From positions 34,676,435-34,740,434 of the forward strand of contig CM026400.1 in assembly GCA_014843695.1 (NCBI GenBank): a stretch of DNA of 64,000 bases, read 5' to 3'. The translations under genes were made by a program, and so were the position numbers. The notes beneath the pieces were generated by a model. The model was not told the DNA's origin. It saw only the letters and a program-made list of their open reading frames with translations, and searched no databases. The DNA comes from Archivesica marissinica (Eukaryota > Mollusca > Bivalvia > Venerida > Vesicomyidae). Below, one piece after another: positions 13,768 to 28,700 of this stretch; position 1 is the first letter of the stretch; each line of letters starts with the position of its first letter.

Positions 13768-16700
13768 GTAAATGTCCCAATTGAATTTGTTATGACCATG
13801 TAAAGACGGGACAATTGGTAGGTTCAAGAAACTTTGTGTTTTACGTTTATTTATCGTCGCTACCGATTGCCCAAATGAGCGACGCCTCCTGAAGAGATTA
13901 GTCATTTTAGATTTTTTGGAGGATAGTGCAATGATATAGACTGAGACAGAGACCCATTCCAGAGTCTCCTCTGGTTCTTTTACGTGCACGGTGTAAAGCA
14001 CCGACACGAGACCTTGGTTTAAAGTCCCATCTGAAAGACTGTTAATTTTATTAGTGTCAGATGGAGGGGGATCGAACCTGCGATCCCTGGATTACCAGTC
14101 CAGCGTGTTACCACTGGACTACAGATCCGTCTGTAACTAAGAAACTCTGTGAGTGAGATGTACATATAACATAGTGCTATATTTATTTAGCCAAATACAT
14201 GTCGTCTCCATGGCTTTGTGGTTAAGATGTCTGCCTATGGAGCAGAAGGTCGAAGGTTCGAACCTTGTCAGGGTTAGATCTGATATGGCCGATTGGTGAT
14301 TAGCCAGCTAGTTAAATAATGGTTACTGATCAGCCTGGCGCCAGGCCTTCAAGGATAGGATTCAGCAAGTACTGATGTTAATAAAGTAGATGTCTCGTAA
14401 ATATGTAAACAAACACTTTACTGTACTTTTGTATATCCATGTCTGTATATCATAGTCATACTTTGATGATTTTATATTGTTAAAGTTCGCCTCCGTGATC
14501 GAGCGGTTAAGGTCGCTGACTTGTATACCACTGTAACCTATCATCACTGATGGTCACGGGTTCGAGCCCCGCTCAGGCCGTGTCTCATTTATATGAAAAA
14601 GTTGGCCGTTTCTTACGGAGGTTGGGGCACCAAGTACTGGTTAACCGCTGGAGCCTGCCCAGGAAAGGTGTTGTTAGGTAAACTGCCTGCCGGCGATATA
14701 GCCCAAAATGCTGATGCAGGCGTAAAACCCAAAATATAACATAACTGTTTCAGCAAAGCCTGCAGCTGGTCAGATCACGGGGCTTTTTGGAAAACCTGCC
14801 AAACCTGCTATAGCCGAATCGGGAACTTCCAACTCTAACGGTTTGTTACATATTTATATAAATGTACAGTACATATATATTGTATACAAAACGAAAATGA
14901 ATTAAAGGTGAAATAAGTGTCCCCTATCACAATTATAAGTTATTCAGGTTTAAAGTTGAACATGATTTTATGAAATTACCATTTGTAAATTACCTCCCTT
15001 TATGAATATTTATTTACAAAATCATTTATAACTGATTGTTTCTAAAGTTAGCACGAGGATTTTGTGCAGGAATGGAGTCTTATTTATTTATTTGAAAAAA
15101 ATAAATGCATTGTTCTGAATTGTGCAAAATGCGTTTTAACCCTTAAAATGCTAATCACAACTAAAGTTGTTTTGCAGTAACAGCATAGAGCCAGCTGAGA
15201 AGGCACAGAACGTGACACCGAATCAGCTCTATGCCGTTTGCTATTCGGATAGTGGAGCTAAAACACTTGGCTGAATAGCAAACAACATAAATGTAGATCC
15301 TGATCTGACGCTCGTCACATTGCAGCTGATCTGGATCTATGTTGTTTGCTATTCAGCCAAGTTATTTGGCATTTTTTGGGTTTAACCTATAACATTTCTT
15401 GACATTTCTGTACACCGAACTTTAACCTTTTACTGCACATAAACACCATACAACACGTTTATAGCTTCTCATGTGTAGCTGCCGTTCCACGCCGGTTTCT
15501 AATCTACTCCTCTAAATATCGGATCCTACATGAGTGGTGACGGATCTGTAGTCCATTGGTAACACGCTGGACTGGTAATCCAGGGATCGTAGGTTCGATC
15601 CCCTGTCTGGCCCTAATAAAATTAACAGTCTTTCAGATGGGACTTTTAAACCGAGGTCTCGTGTATGTGCTTTACACTGCACATAAAAGAACCAGAGGAG
15701 ACTCTGGAATGGGTCTGTATCATTACACTATCCGCCAAAAATCTAAAATGACTAATCTCTTCAGGAGGCGTCGCTCATATGGGCAACCGGTAGTGACGAT
15801 AAATAAACGAAAAACACACACAGTGGTGATTTTATGAAACAAGTTTTGGAATTTTGATAGTGATGCTGGATATTTTAATGTTCCAGCAATATACAGTCAA
15901 ACCTGTCTTAAGCAGCCTGCCAAGGAGTCAAAGAAAGTGGCTGCTTGCACAGGTGGCTGCTAAATACAGGTCAAATGTATAGTAAGACAACATATTTGGA
16001 ATCATGAAACTGGCTGCTTAATACAGGTTGGCTGCTTAATACAGGTTGGCTGCTTAATACAGGTTGGCTGCTTAATGGAGATATCCACTAACACAGGTTT
16101 GACTGTAGCTGTATTACAACATTAGATTTTTGAATGTTCATATTTTCTTCAGAAGCTCCTGTTTCATCTACAACAAAACCAGCAGTATTGTTTGGACAAT
16201 CTACAGTGACTGCCCCTGCACTCAGTCAACCATCGACACTTTCTTCAGATTTTGGACAACCTGCCACAGCCACAACATTTCAAGGAATTTTTGGTAAACC
16301 CTCAGACACAGGAAGCTCTGTGATTGGTCAGCCATCTGATGCAGTTGTGCCACCTACTGGTGTGAGTGATGTAGGGGAGACTACTCCTAAAGCAGATGCT
16401 GATGCAGACACAACAGGAAGTGGACATTTTGGTCAACCCTCATCTACAAGTGCACCGGCTGCTGGTTTATTTGGTCAGGTGACAGCTTCTGATACACCAG
16501 GCTCTGATTTATTTGGGAAACCGTCTTCGCCATCTACTGTTCCCGGTGATTTATTTGGGAAACCATCTTCGCCATCTACTGTTCCCGGTGATTTATTTGG
16601 GAAACTGTCTTCGCCATCTACTGTTCCCGGTGATTTATTTGGGAAACCATCTTCGCCATCTACTGTTCCCGGTGATTTGTTTGGCCAAACAAGCTCTGCT

Positions 16701-19700
16701 GAGACGTCTGCTTCAACATCAGATGGAAATATGTTTGGTCGATCTTCTTCTATCACAACAACAGTGGCTGGTCAGTTTGGACAACCAGGTAGCACAGTTA
16801 ACCCAGCAACCTCCACTGGTACTGGATTATTTGGTAAGCCAGTCGGTACTACAACAAGTGCTAGTTTGTTTGGCCAGGCTGTGACTACGTCAACAGAGAC
16901 CAGTCCATTCGGTCAGACTGCCACATCCTCCTCGGGAACCAGTCTCTTTGGCCAGGCTTCATCAACTACCAGTACTGCAGCGGGTGATGGTTTATTCGGT
17001 CAGGCCCCTACTACCAGCGCTGCCACCGGTTTATTCGGTCAGGCCCCTACTACCAGCGCTGCCACTGGTTTATTCGGTCAGGCCCCTACTTCCAGTGCTA
17101 CCACCGGTTTATTCGGTCAGGCCCCTACTACCAGCGCTAGCACCGGGTTATTCGGTCAGGCCCCTACTTCCAGTGCTACCACCGGTTTATTCGGTCAGGC
17201 CCCTACTACCAGCGCTAGCACGGGTTTATTCGGTCAGACTCCATCAACCACGGGGGCTTCAACCGGATTGTTTGGTCAGACCACAACTACAGCCAGCAGT
17301 CCCTTTGGGCAGACTTCAACTGCAGACGTGAGTTCAACTTCAAATGGTGGATTATTTGACCAGTCAACACCTAGCACATCGAGTAAGTACAATTAAACCC
17401 GTCTAAACCCGAACGGCCACCTGACCGGAGGCAAAGTTCGGTTTGGAGGGGTTTTAGGTTTAGAGAGGTTGTTCATAGTGATGTAGATCTCTTCTAAATT
17501 TACAATCCAGTGCCCGAAGTTATAACACTTTTCTCAGATCTCAAACTCAAGCTCAAATGGTTTGATTGGTTGATTCTGAGTTTTAGCTGCCAGCTGAACC
17601 AGTCAGAAGCTTGAGACTTGAGTTTTGAGGTAGGAGAAAAGTTTTATAACCTCGAGGCCGGGTCTGCAATGTTTAGAATGAGTCTGAAACATGTTTATAG
17701 TTTGGCAGTAAAAAAATGATTAATTTTAAGTGTACAATACATTAGTCTGAGAAAAAAACTGAGATTGTTTGTTTAACAGAATAGTCGGTTTCATATTTGA
17801 TGTAGACAAGTTGTTATTCAGTTTGCAGGAATAAATTACAGTTGAAAATGTACATATTTATTACAGAGGGGTTATTTTTACAATGAACAAAGAATGGAAA
17901 AATTCGGGACCAAGAAATTTGTTTGGTTTGGAGGGGATTAGATGCATTGCGGTTTTTGAGGGATTTCACTGTATTGAGTAATGAGATCCAAATGATTAAT
18001 TTTGACGTACAGTTCAAGGAGTGTGTCTAATTGCGTATATTAACCCTTTCAACACTACAGGCCTCTAAATAGACTTACAAAAAGTGTAGATCCAGATGAG
18101 TCGGCTCATGATGAGCCGGGGGATCTGCACTTTTTGCCAGTAATAATTATTACTATTTATTGGTCTAAAAATATCATGCACCAGTCCATGTCAGTTACTT
18201 GTGGTTGAATGGGTTAACGGGCTAAGCAATGCATGCCAGCAATCTCGATACTTCTGTGGCCGAGTCATGACTGACTTCATCAGCTTCACAGTAGTTTAGT
18301 AGATTACTCCCCCAGCTGATCTCCTCATGACGTTCATGTCGCTATCCTGGCACATCTCGCAGCAGCCTAGGAATATCTTCAGCTTGTCGCACTCTCTTAT
18401 CGACTTGCTGGAGTACTCGCAGACTTTATTCAACATGATCCAGCTGTCAATGCGACGCGCTGATGTATGATGTAATACTGCATTTCTATGCTGTTGCGAG
18501 ATGACCAACAGTGAGGGGTGGCCCCTAAACAGGACCCTTTTCGGAAGAGGAAATAGAGGACTTGTCAGATGCTTCCTCCTGATGTCTACCAAGCAACTTA
18601 GATTCCACATAAGCTTACCAGAAGATTCACTTGCCCACATGCCTCGGCAGAGGCGAGTATAAACAAAACTATTGGATATTTACTCTTTATATCTGCCTTA
18701 TTAAACTAATGGCTAGCTAAGACTGCCCCACCCACTCGCAAGATTTATGATTGTACATAATGGCTAGCTAAGACTGCCCCACCCACTCGCAAGATTTATG
18801 ATTGTACATAATGGCTAGCTAAGACTGCCCCACCCACTCGCAAGATTTATGATTGTACATAATGGCTAGCTAAGACTGCCCCACCCACTCGCAAGATTTA
18901 TGATTATACATAATGGCTAGCTAAGACTGCCCCACCCACTCGCAAGATTTATGATTGTACATAATGGCTAGCTAAGACTGCCCCACGGCTAGCTAAGACT
19001 GCCCCACCCACTCGCATGATTTATGATTGTACCTAATGGCTAGCTAAGACTGCCCCAACCACTCACATGATTTATATTTTTCTGTTCACATTGCAGGCAG
19101 TATGTTTGGCCAGCCTGGTACACTGTTTGGCCAGGCTTCCACGAGCGAATCGGGAGGTCTGTTTGGCAGCAAACCTGCAACAACCAGTATGTATTCTTTC
19201 TATAAATTAATTTGCATGTTTAGAGAGCAAGTGTTTACCGAGGCCAAATAAATAACATGCCTAGATGATGAGTTTTTTTACCACCAGATTATGGCCTCAA
19301 AGTAACTTCTCGTCTTAAACTAGTGCTAAAAAACAACAACAAAAAAACAATAAAAATTAAAAACGTTTTTTTAAATGTGTCCATAATTACCTTTTATCCT
19401 ACCTTCATGTGAAATAACGTACAAATACGGCCTGCCTTATAAATTTTGCTTTATTAGTCAGTGCCTAATAAAGCTTTCGTGCCGTCATAGGGCTAACCGT
19501 GGATATAAATATAAATATCAATGCGCAACATATTACCAAGTGCGTAGCGAGGTTGTAAGCTGTCATGGCTAGTTTGTTTGTTTTTGTGTTGGGTGCACAC
19601 TCGGAATGTAGGATAAATAGAATATTAGGTTACTGTCCTATAAATTTTAATTTATAAGACAGTAACCTAATATTCTATTTTTTTTTAGAAAAGAAAAACA

Positions 19701-22700
19701 CTGACACTGTCTTTTAACTTGCATTGGCCAAACGTTATAATGTCTGGTGTCCATTTTATCAACCCGTCTTATATGCGAGTGCATGCCAAAACCCACAGAT
19801 TTCAGTACCAAAGTATGGTGGTCATCTAGAAGGCCTTATAGGTGAGTATGGACCGTACTTGTTCAATTCCTCTAGACCCCCAGATTTAACTTTATAAGCT
19901 GAGGTATTGGGTTTTAATGGCATTTCTGTATTGGGGGATGTTTGTTCAGTCTCTCTATGCTCTCCCTGTTTCCCTGTTTTTATTATTCTGGCAGGGGATA
20001 TTGTTTCTACGTTGTGTGTCCGTCGGGAACCAGTTCTCAGTAAAATAAATATATATCGTCATAGTGTTGTGCACGTGCACTAATCGTGGGGATCGGCCGA
20101 GTTACAGCAGAGTTATTGCCCTTTAATTGACTAGAAATCCACAAGTTTGTCTGCCTAGCTCCAGTCCGGCATGACCTGCGTAACCTACGTAACCCCATTC
20201 CTACATAGCCCTATGTAACCCCGTTCATACGTAAACCCCGTTCCTACATAACCCCCGTTCCGCCCCCATTCCTACATAGCTCTATGTAAACCCCATTCCT
20301 ACGTAAACCCTGTTCCTACATAACCCCCGTTCCGCCCCCATTCCTACATAGCTCTATGTAAACCCCATTCCTACGTAAACCCTGTTCCTACATAACCCCC
20401 GTTCCGCCCCCATTCCTACATAGCTCTATGTAAACCCCATTCCTACGTAAACCCTGTTCCTACATAACCCCCGTTCCGCCCCCATTCCTACATAGCTCTA
20501 TGTAAACCCCATTCCTACGTAAACCCTGTTCCTACATAACCCCCGTTCCGCCCCCATTCCTACATAGCTCTATGTAAACCCCATTCCTACGTAAACCCTG
20601 TTCCTACATAACCCCCGTTCCGCCCCCATTCCTACATAGCTCTATGTAAACCCCATTCCTACGTAAACCCTGTTCCTACATAACCCCCGTTCTACCCCAT
20701 TCCTACATAGCTCTATGTAAACCCCATTCCTACGTAAACCCTGTTCCTACATAACCCCGTTCCGCCCCCATTCCTACATAGCTCTATGTAAACCCCATTC
20801 CTACGTAAACCCTGTTCCTACATAACCCCCGTTCCGCCCCCATTCCTACGTAAACCCTGTTCCTACGTAAACCCTGTTCCTACGTAAACCCTGTTCCTAC
20901 ATAACCCCCGTTCCGCCCCCATTCCTACGTAAACCCTGTTCCTACGTAAACCCTGTTCCTACGTAAACCCTGTTCCTACGTAAACCCTGTTCCTACGTAA
21001 ACCCATTCCTACGTAAACCCTGTTCCTACGTAAACCCTGTTCCTACGTAAACCCTGTTCCTACATAACCCCCGTTCCGCCCCCATTCCTACGTAAACCCT
21101 GTTCCTACGTAAACCCTGTTCCTACGTAAACCCTGTTCCTACATAACCCCCGTTCCGCCCCCATTCCTACGTAAACCCTGTTCCTACGTAAACCCTGTTC
21201 CTACGTAAACCCTGTTCCTACGTAAACCCTGTTCCTACGTAAACCCGTTCCTACGTAAACCCCGTTCCTACGTAAACCCCGTTCCTACGTAAACCCCGTT
21301 CCTACGTAAACCCCGTTCCTACGTAAACCCCGTTCCTACGTAAACCCCGTTCCTACGTAAACCCCGTTCCTACGTAAACCCCGTTCCTACGTAAACCCCG
21401 TTCCTACGTAAACCCCGTTCCTACGTAAACCCCGTTCCTACGTAAACCCCGTTCCTACGTAAACCCCGTTCCTACGTAAACCCCGTTCCTACGTAAACCC
21501 TGTTCCTATGGCTGGGGATTAAATATGATTACACTAAACTGGTATCATTGCAGGTGCAGGGTTGTTTGGACAATCAACGACATCTTCGGCGGGTGGACTG
21601 TTTGGTCAGTCCACGAGTACAGCTGGAAGTGGCGGGCTGTTTGGTTCATCAACACCGACTGGGTCAGGATTTGGGACAGCTACATCCGGTTCTGGATTTG
21701 GGTTTGGCCAGACTGCACCCGCTGGGTTTGGTGTGCCAGCATTTGGACAGCCATCAGAACTGAAGTAGGATTTCACTTTTAGTGTTTTTACACCTGAAGT
21801 TGGCAGCGTGTCCACATTGAGGTCGCTAATTGGCGTGTGATTATGACATCAATAATGACCATACGTCATTGCTCACTTCTCACCAATGCATCCTTGACCA
21901 GGAAGTATGTGAGATAGTACGTTGGTTGTCAGAACGGACAGATGTGTTTTCTCCGGGTATACCGGTTTCCTCCCACATGATGGCCTTCGTATTCGCTTTC
22001 ATCCGTGCCAACAATGGTTGATTAATATTAGTTGTTAAAGCTTGTTTCTCAATTATTGTAAAATAAATAGTATCAGGGTTCCCGCTGTCGGAGCCAATGG
22101 CGCCAATTGCGACAAAAAAACAAATATTGGCGCTAAATTTTGTAACTTTTTTTAATTTTTTAATTTTTTGACCATGTTTTGTCAAATACATGGCTTCAAA
22201 TATTTATTTGTGAACTATATGGCTCTTAGTTGGCTCCAAGTTTTATTAAATTGGCTCCAGTGGTTTTCAATTGGCGACAGAAGTGGCGCAGACAAACATT
22301 CAGACAGAGTGAACTAGTGTGAATAGTTTATACTATTAAGTGTATGTATAACATGACTTGGCATGGCCGTTTTCAGCATTGTACATATGGTTATATACTA
22401 GGGATGAAAACAAGTAGCTATTATAAAACGATCAATTGATTCTTAGCCAGTTGTAGCCGTTACGATTGTGCCCTTAGGCAAGGCATTTAAATTCCACGTT
22501 GCCTCTTATCTCTCCCTCGTGGCGATGGATTCCATCAGGAATGAGGTCTCGAGAGTGATTTATATAAGTTGAAATAACTTGTTTCGCAATCGAGCTAAAA
22601 TAAATTTGTATAAACTAACTGATAAGCTGAATACCGGTAAACAAGGATTATTTACACACCTGCGTGTGTGTGTGTGTTTTACGTTTATTTATCGTCGCTA

Positions 22701-25700
22701 CCGGTTACTCATATGAGCGACGCCTCCTGAAGAGATTAGTCATTTTAGATTTTGAAGGATAGTGCAATGATACAGAAAGAGACACAATCCAGAGCCTCCT
22801 CTGGTTCTTTTACGTGCACGGTGTAAAGCACCGACACAAGACCTCGGTTTAACGTCCCATCTGAAAGACTGTTAATTTTATTAGGGTCAGACGGGGGGAT
22901 CGAACCTGCGATCCCTGGATTACCAGTCCAGCGTGTTACCACTGGACTACGTTCAGCGTGTGGATTATTGGCACTGTTGTTAGTCCCGGATTTAAATAAT
23001 TACTGTTTATTGAGGAACAATTGGCTATCATTCGGCTAATCGATACTTGTCGGGCATTAATCCGATTATTCAAATGCTCGATAACTCGTTGCCAGCCCAA
23101 TTATATACATATTAACGACGTACTAAGCAATGCAAGTACTTTCTAACCGAAACAGACGAAGGGTTCTTAGATATGTTCCACTCCTGTTCTTGCAGTTCCT
23201 GTTCACCGTTTGGTCAGTCTGGTACAGATAGCGGGGGTGGTGGAATGTTTGGGGGTCTCGGAGGGAAACCGAGCGCCGAGAAAGCCAACACCAATGTGTT
23301 CGGAACGGCTCAACCATTTGGATCCAATCCGTCTAGCAGTAAGTATTCACTGAATTGTTTCCGCAGTTCTCAAATACAGCGCGTGATTCAAGAGTTTAGT
23401 ATAAGTTGTATTTTACTTTGTAATATCAATATATAAACATATGTTGGATTGTACAAACATATGTTGGATTGTACAAACATATGTTGGATTGTACAAACAT
23501 ATGTTTGATTGTATCTTGTTGGATTGTATAAACATTGTTGGATTGTATAAACATATGTTGGATTGGATTCCCAAATCCCACAGATTTCAGAACCAAAGTA
23601 GGGGGGGTCGTCTTATAGGTGAGATCGGCTATAGGTGAGATTGGCTTATAGGTGAGATCGGCTTATAGGTGAGATCGGCTTATAGGTGAGATCGGCTTAT
23701 AGGTGAGATTGGCTTATAGGTGAGATCGGCTTATAGGTGAGATTGGCTTATAGGTGAGATCGGCTTATAGGTGATATTGGCTTATAGGTGAGATCGGCTT
23801 ATGGGTGAGATTGACATATAGGTGAGATCGGCTTATAGGTGAGATCGGCTTATAGGTGAGTATTGATGGTATATTATTGGGATTCCAGACACAATTTAGA
23901 GGGAGAGCACCCGGCAACACAATTTTAAGGGCATTCTGTATCGGCTCTCCATCCACTTCCCCATACATACACACACCCGGTCCGTCCCTGTATGATGCTG
24001 CCAGCAAGGTCATCGTAATACATTAACCCTTTACTATTCAACAGAAGAGGTCAATTACTCACTTTAACCCTACTACTGCTGATAAACAATATTCACAGTG
24101 TACTACATACTCAATAATCAATATTGATTGGCAGGGTTCATTCTAGGTCAGAATTGTTGGGAGTGAGAAAGCGCGTGATCGCTTCCTTAAATGGTGTTCT
24201 TTAATATATGCCGGTACTTCTGCAAAATAGGGTTAAAATGCACAGTACAACCATTAAATACAACATTTGAATAGAACGAGTGCTTTATAATGGGCCAGTG
24301 TATCTTACTAGACAAAATTTTGTTTGAAAATCGTAAAAACCAAATATTTTTTATATTTTTATTTAGGGAGAAGTGGGGCCCCCAGAGGGCGAAGTCAGGG
24401 TCCCTAGGGTGACAATTTCGCCCACATCGCCCTCTAAACTGATCCCTGGATTGGTAATAGGAACTGTGGGTATATGTGGGAATGTATGTTGTATGGCATT
24501 TATGTGGAATTACGGAGCATGGATACATGAACTGTGATCTCCATTTATCATGCAAAGAAGATATCTTGAGCTGTATTCAAAATTATCAAAACTTCAAAAT
24601 GTACAATTTTGTGTTTTGCAGGTCCAGGTTTATTTGGTAGTGATACCAGTCAGTCATTTGGTGGTGGAACCAGTACTGGTGGAATATTTTCTTCGAGCGG
24701 TGCATTCACTGGTGGAACAGGGGTAGCGGCTACCGGATTCGGAGCTGCTAAGCAACAAGCAGCAGGTTTGGGGATCTCGTAATATTCAGTCAAACAATTC
24801 AAGAGGATGAATATGTTCTTGATGAAATCACAATAAATATTTCATTTCTTGAAAAATAATGATAATTATTTTATTGTATGTTGTTAGTTAGTAAGAAATA
24901 AATCATAACTGAATCATTAACAAAGAGAATGCAGCAGCACTCTCCTCCATCTTTTATTTATGCACGGATACCAACCATCGCTTGGATACCAACCATTGCT
25001 CGGATACCAACCATCGCTCGGATACCAACCATCGCTCAGATACCAACCATCTATCGGATACCAACCATCGCTCGGATACCAACCATCGCTCGGATACCAA
25101 CCATCGCTCGGATACCAACCATTGCTCAGATACCAACCATCGCTTGGATACCAACCATTGCTCGGATACCAACCATCGCTCGGATACCAACCATCGCTCC
25201 GATACCAACCATCGCTCGGATACCAACCATCGCTCGGATACCAACCATCGCTCGGATGATACCAATCATCGCTCGGATACCAATCATCGCTCGGATACCA
25301 ATCATCGCTCGGATACCAACCATCGCTCGAATACCAACAATCGCTCAGATAGCAACCATCGCTCGGATACCAACCATTGCTCGGATACCAACCATCGCTC
25401 GGATACCAACCATCGCTCGGATACCAACCATCGCTCGGATACCAACCATCGCTCGGATACCAACCATCGCTCGGATACCAACCATCTATCGGATACACCA
25501 TCTATCGGATACCAACCATCGCTCGGTACCAACCATCGCTCGGATACCAACCATCGCTCGGATACCAATCATCGCTCGGATACCAATCATCGCTCGGATA
25601 CCAACCATCGCTCGAATACCAACAATCGCTCAGATAGCAACCATCGCTCGGATACCAACCATCGCTCGGATACCAATCATCGCTCGGATACCAACCATCG

Positions 25701-28700
25701 CTCGGATACCAATCATCGCTCGGATACCAACCATCGCTCGGATACCAACCATCGCTCGGATACCAATCATCGCTCGGATACCAACCATCGCTCGGATACC
25801 AACCATCGCTCGGATACCAACCATCGCTCGGATACCAACCATCGCTCGGATACCAACCATCGCTCGGATACCAACCATCGCTCGGATGATACCAACCATC
25901 GCTCGGATGATACCAACCATCGCTCGGATGATACCAACCATCGCTCGGATGATACCAACCATCGCTCGGATGATACCAATCATCGCTCGGATACCAATCA
26001 TCGCTCGGATACCAATCATTGATGTCATTTTCACCTTGGCAGAAAGTACACTACTTTTTAAAACTTCTGTATTTGGAAGAATGTCCTTTTTTGTTAAATA
26101 AACTTAGAAGATGAGTCCTTTCTCAATAAAGTGATTTGCTGTGATTTTGAACACTTCAAACAACATTTGTAAGGATATGGTCCATTGACAACCCTGTCTT
26201 CCAGAGTTTGGCTGCTTTGGAAGCACTGTCTAGTGAATCATTATTCCTAAAGTTTTTTTGTTTCAAATCACCTGCCCCTCACCATTGTTATTTCGAATCC
26301 CACTGGGTGTGTACAGAGGCTATTTAGTTTGTATCAGAAGGTCGATGGTTCTACTCAGGTGCCCGTCCGTGCCCAGAATCACTCGGATTCTTCCTCAACC
26401 AATAACAGCATGAGAGTTGCCATATGACCTAATCTGTCAGTGAAACTTTAACACAAAGACAAACAAAGTCACTTATTAAGCGTAGAAAAGTATCTGTACA
26501 ACATCCATTCCGTAAATGTTTGTACATTAGGTTTTGTACAATGTGATATTCTGATGGTCACGGGTTCGAGCCCCGCTCAGGCCGTGTCTCATTTAAATGA
26601 AAAAGTTGGCAGTTTCTTACGGAGGTTGGTGCACCCAAGTACTGGTTAACCGCTGGAGCCTGCCCAGGAAAGGTGTTGTTAGGTAAACTGCCCGCCGGCG
26701 ATATAGCCCAAAATGGTGCTGATGCAGGCGTAAAACCCGAAATATAAATATATATAACAATGTGGTATTGAAAATCTGGGAATTCATATAACCATAAAGA
26801 ACTTTGTTTTGCATTGAGCAGGTGGGTTTGGTTCCTCTTCAACATTTGGAAATGCACCAGCATTTGGAGGAACACCTGGTTTTGGTACAAGTTCAGCATT
26901 TGGTAGCCCACCGGCTTTTGGCAGCGGGGCCACTCAGGGAGGGTTTGGCACAACCCCTACATTTGGCTCTCCTGGTGCCCCAATATTCGGCACAATGGCA
27001 CAGGGCTCCAGTGAGGGTACCGGATTTGACGGGTAAATTGCAATATTATATTGTCTTTTTATTCAAGTTACCTCTCTGTATCCATCTCTCCTCTCAGTCT
27101 CTACTTTGGCTGTCTCGCTTCTCACCAATACAACCCGGGTTCGATCCTCGGAACGGGAAGTATGTGAGATGGTATGGTGGACACCAGATTAGACAGGTGG
27201 GTTTTCTCCGGGTACTCAAGTTTCTTCTTAACACGAGTGATGACATATATGCTTTCATCCGTGCCAACGAGAGTGATTAAGATAAGTTATTATAGCTTGC
27301 TTTGCAACCCGTGTAAAGTAAACTAATTCTGCATTACAATAGTGTTGAAGACCCAATCGTTTCCAATGAGAACGAGGCTGATGGAGAGGCATCTAACTCC
27401 AATTAGATTCTTAATGGAGAACGTATATACCGTACATATTTCACGCACTTCTTGATGGATGACGTATATACATACATATTTCACGCACTTCTTGATGGAT
27501 GACGTATATACATACATATTTCACGCACTTCTTGTTGGATGACGTATATACATACATATTTCACGCACTTGATGGATGACGTATGTACATACATATTTCA
27601 CGCACTTCTTGTTGGATGACGTATATACATACATATTTCACGCACTTTTTGATGGATGACGTATGTACATACATATTTCACGCACTTCTTGATGGATGAC
27701 GTATATGCATATTTCACGCAATTCTTGATGGATGACGTATATACATACATATTTCACGCACTTCTTGTTGGATGACGTATATACATACATATTTCACGCA
27801 CTTCTTGATGGATGACGTATGTACATACATATTTCACGCACTTCTTGTTGGATGACGTATATACATACATATTTCACGCACTTCTTGATGGATGACGTAT
27901 GTACATACATATTTCACGCACTTCTTGATGGATGACGTATATGCATATTTCACACAATTCTTGATGGATGACGTATATACATACATATTTCACGCACTTC
28001 TTGTTGGATGACGTATATACATACATATTTCACGCAATTCTTGATGGATGACGTATATACATACATATTTCACGCACTTCTTGTGGATGACGTATATACA
28101 TACATATTTCACGCACTTCTTGATGGATGACGTATATACATACATATTTCACGCACTTCTTGATGGATGACGTACATACATATTTCACGCAATTCTTGAT
28201 GGATACATATATACCTACATATTTCACGCACTTCTTGATGGATGACGTATATACCGTACATACATATTTCACGCACTTCTTGATGGATGACGTATATACC
28301 GTACATACATATTTCACGCAATTCTTGATGGATGACGTATATACATACATATTTCACGCACTTCTTGATGGATGACGTATATACCGTACATACATATTTC
28401 ACGCACTTCTTGATGGATGACGTATATACATACATATTTCACGCACTTCTTGATGGATGACGTATATACATACATATTTCACGCACTTCTTGTTGGATGA
28501 CGTATATACATACATATTTCACGCACTTCTTGATGGATGACGTATATACATACATATTTCACGCAATTCTTGATGGATGACGTATATACATACATATTTC
28601 ACGCACTTCTTGATGGATGACGTATATACATACATATTTCACGCACTTCTTGTTGGATGACGTATATACATACATATTTCACACACTTCTTGATGGATGA

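Noticed and set aside
14151..14840. NUP98 or NUP153 as the identity of the FG gene
   Set aside because: No GLFG-dominated repeat run with a NUP98 autoproteolytic domain and no NUP153-type zinc fingers; the end of the protein and the FAM78 neighbour favour NUP214.
16475..16884. Open frames overlapping NUP214 exon C in other frames
   Set aside because: Shadows of the coding FG repeats.
24917..26101. Long repetitive open frames (units IPTIAR, DTNHRS and others)
   Set aside because: 18-bp repeat unit, a multiple of three without stops; several frames and both strands open at once.
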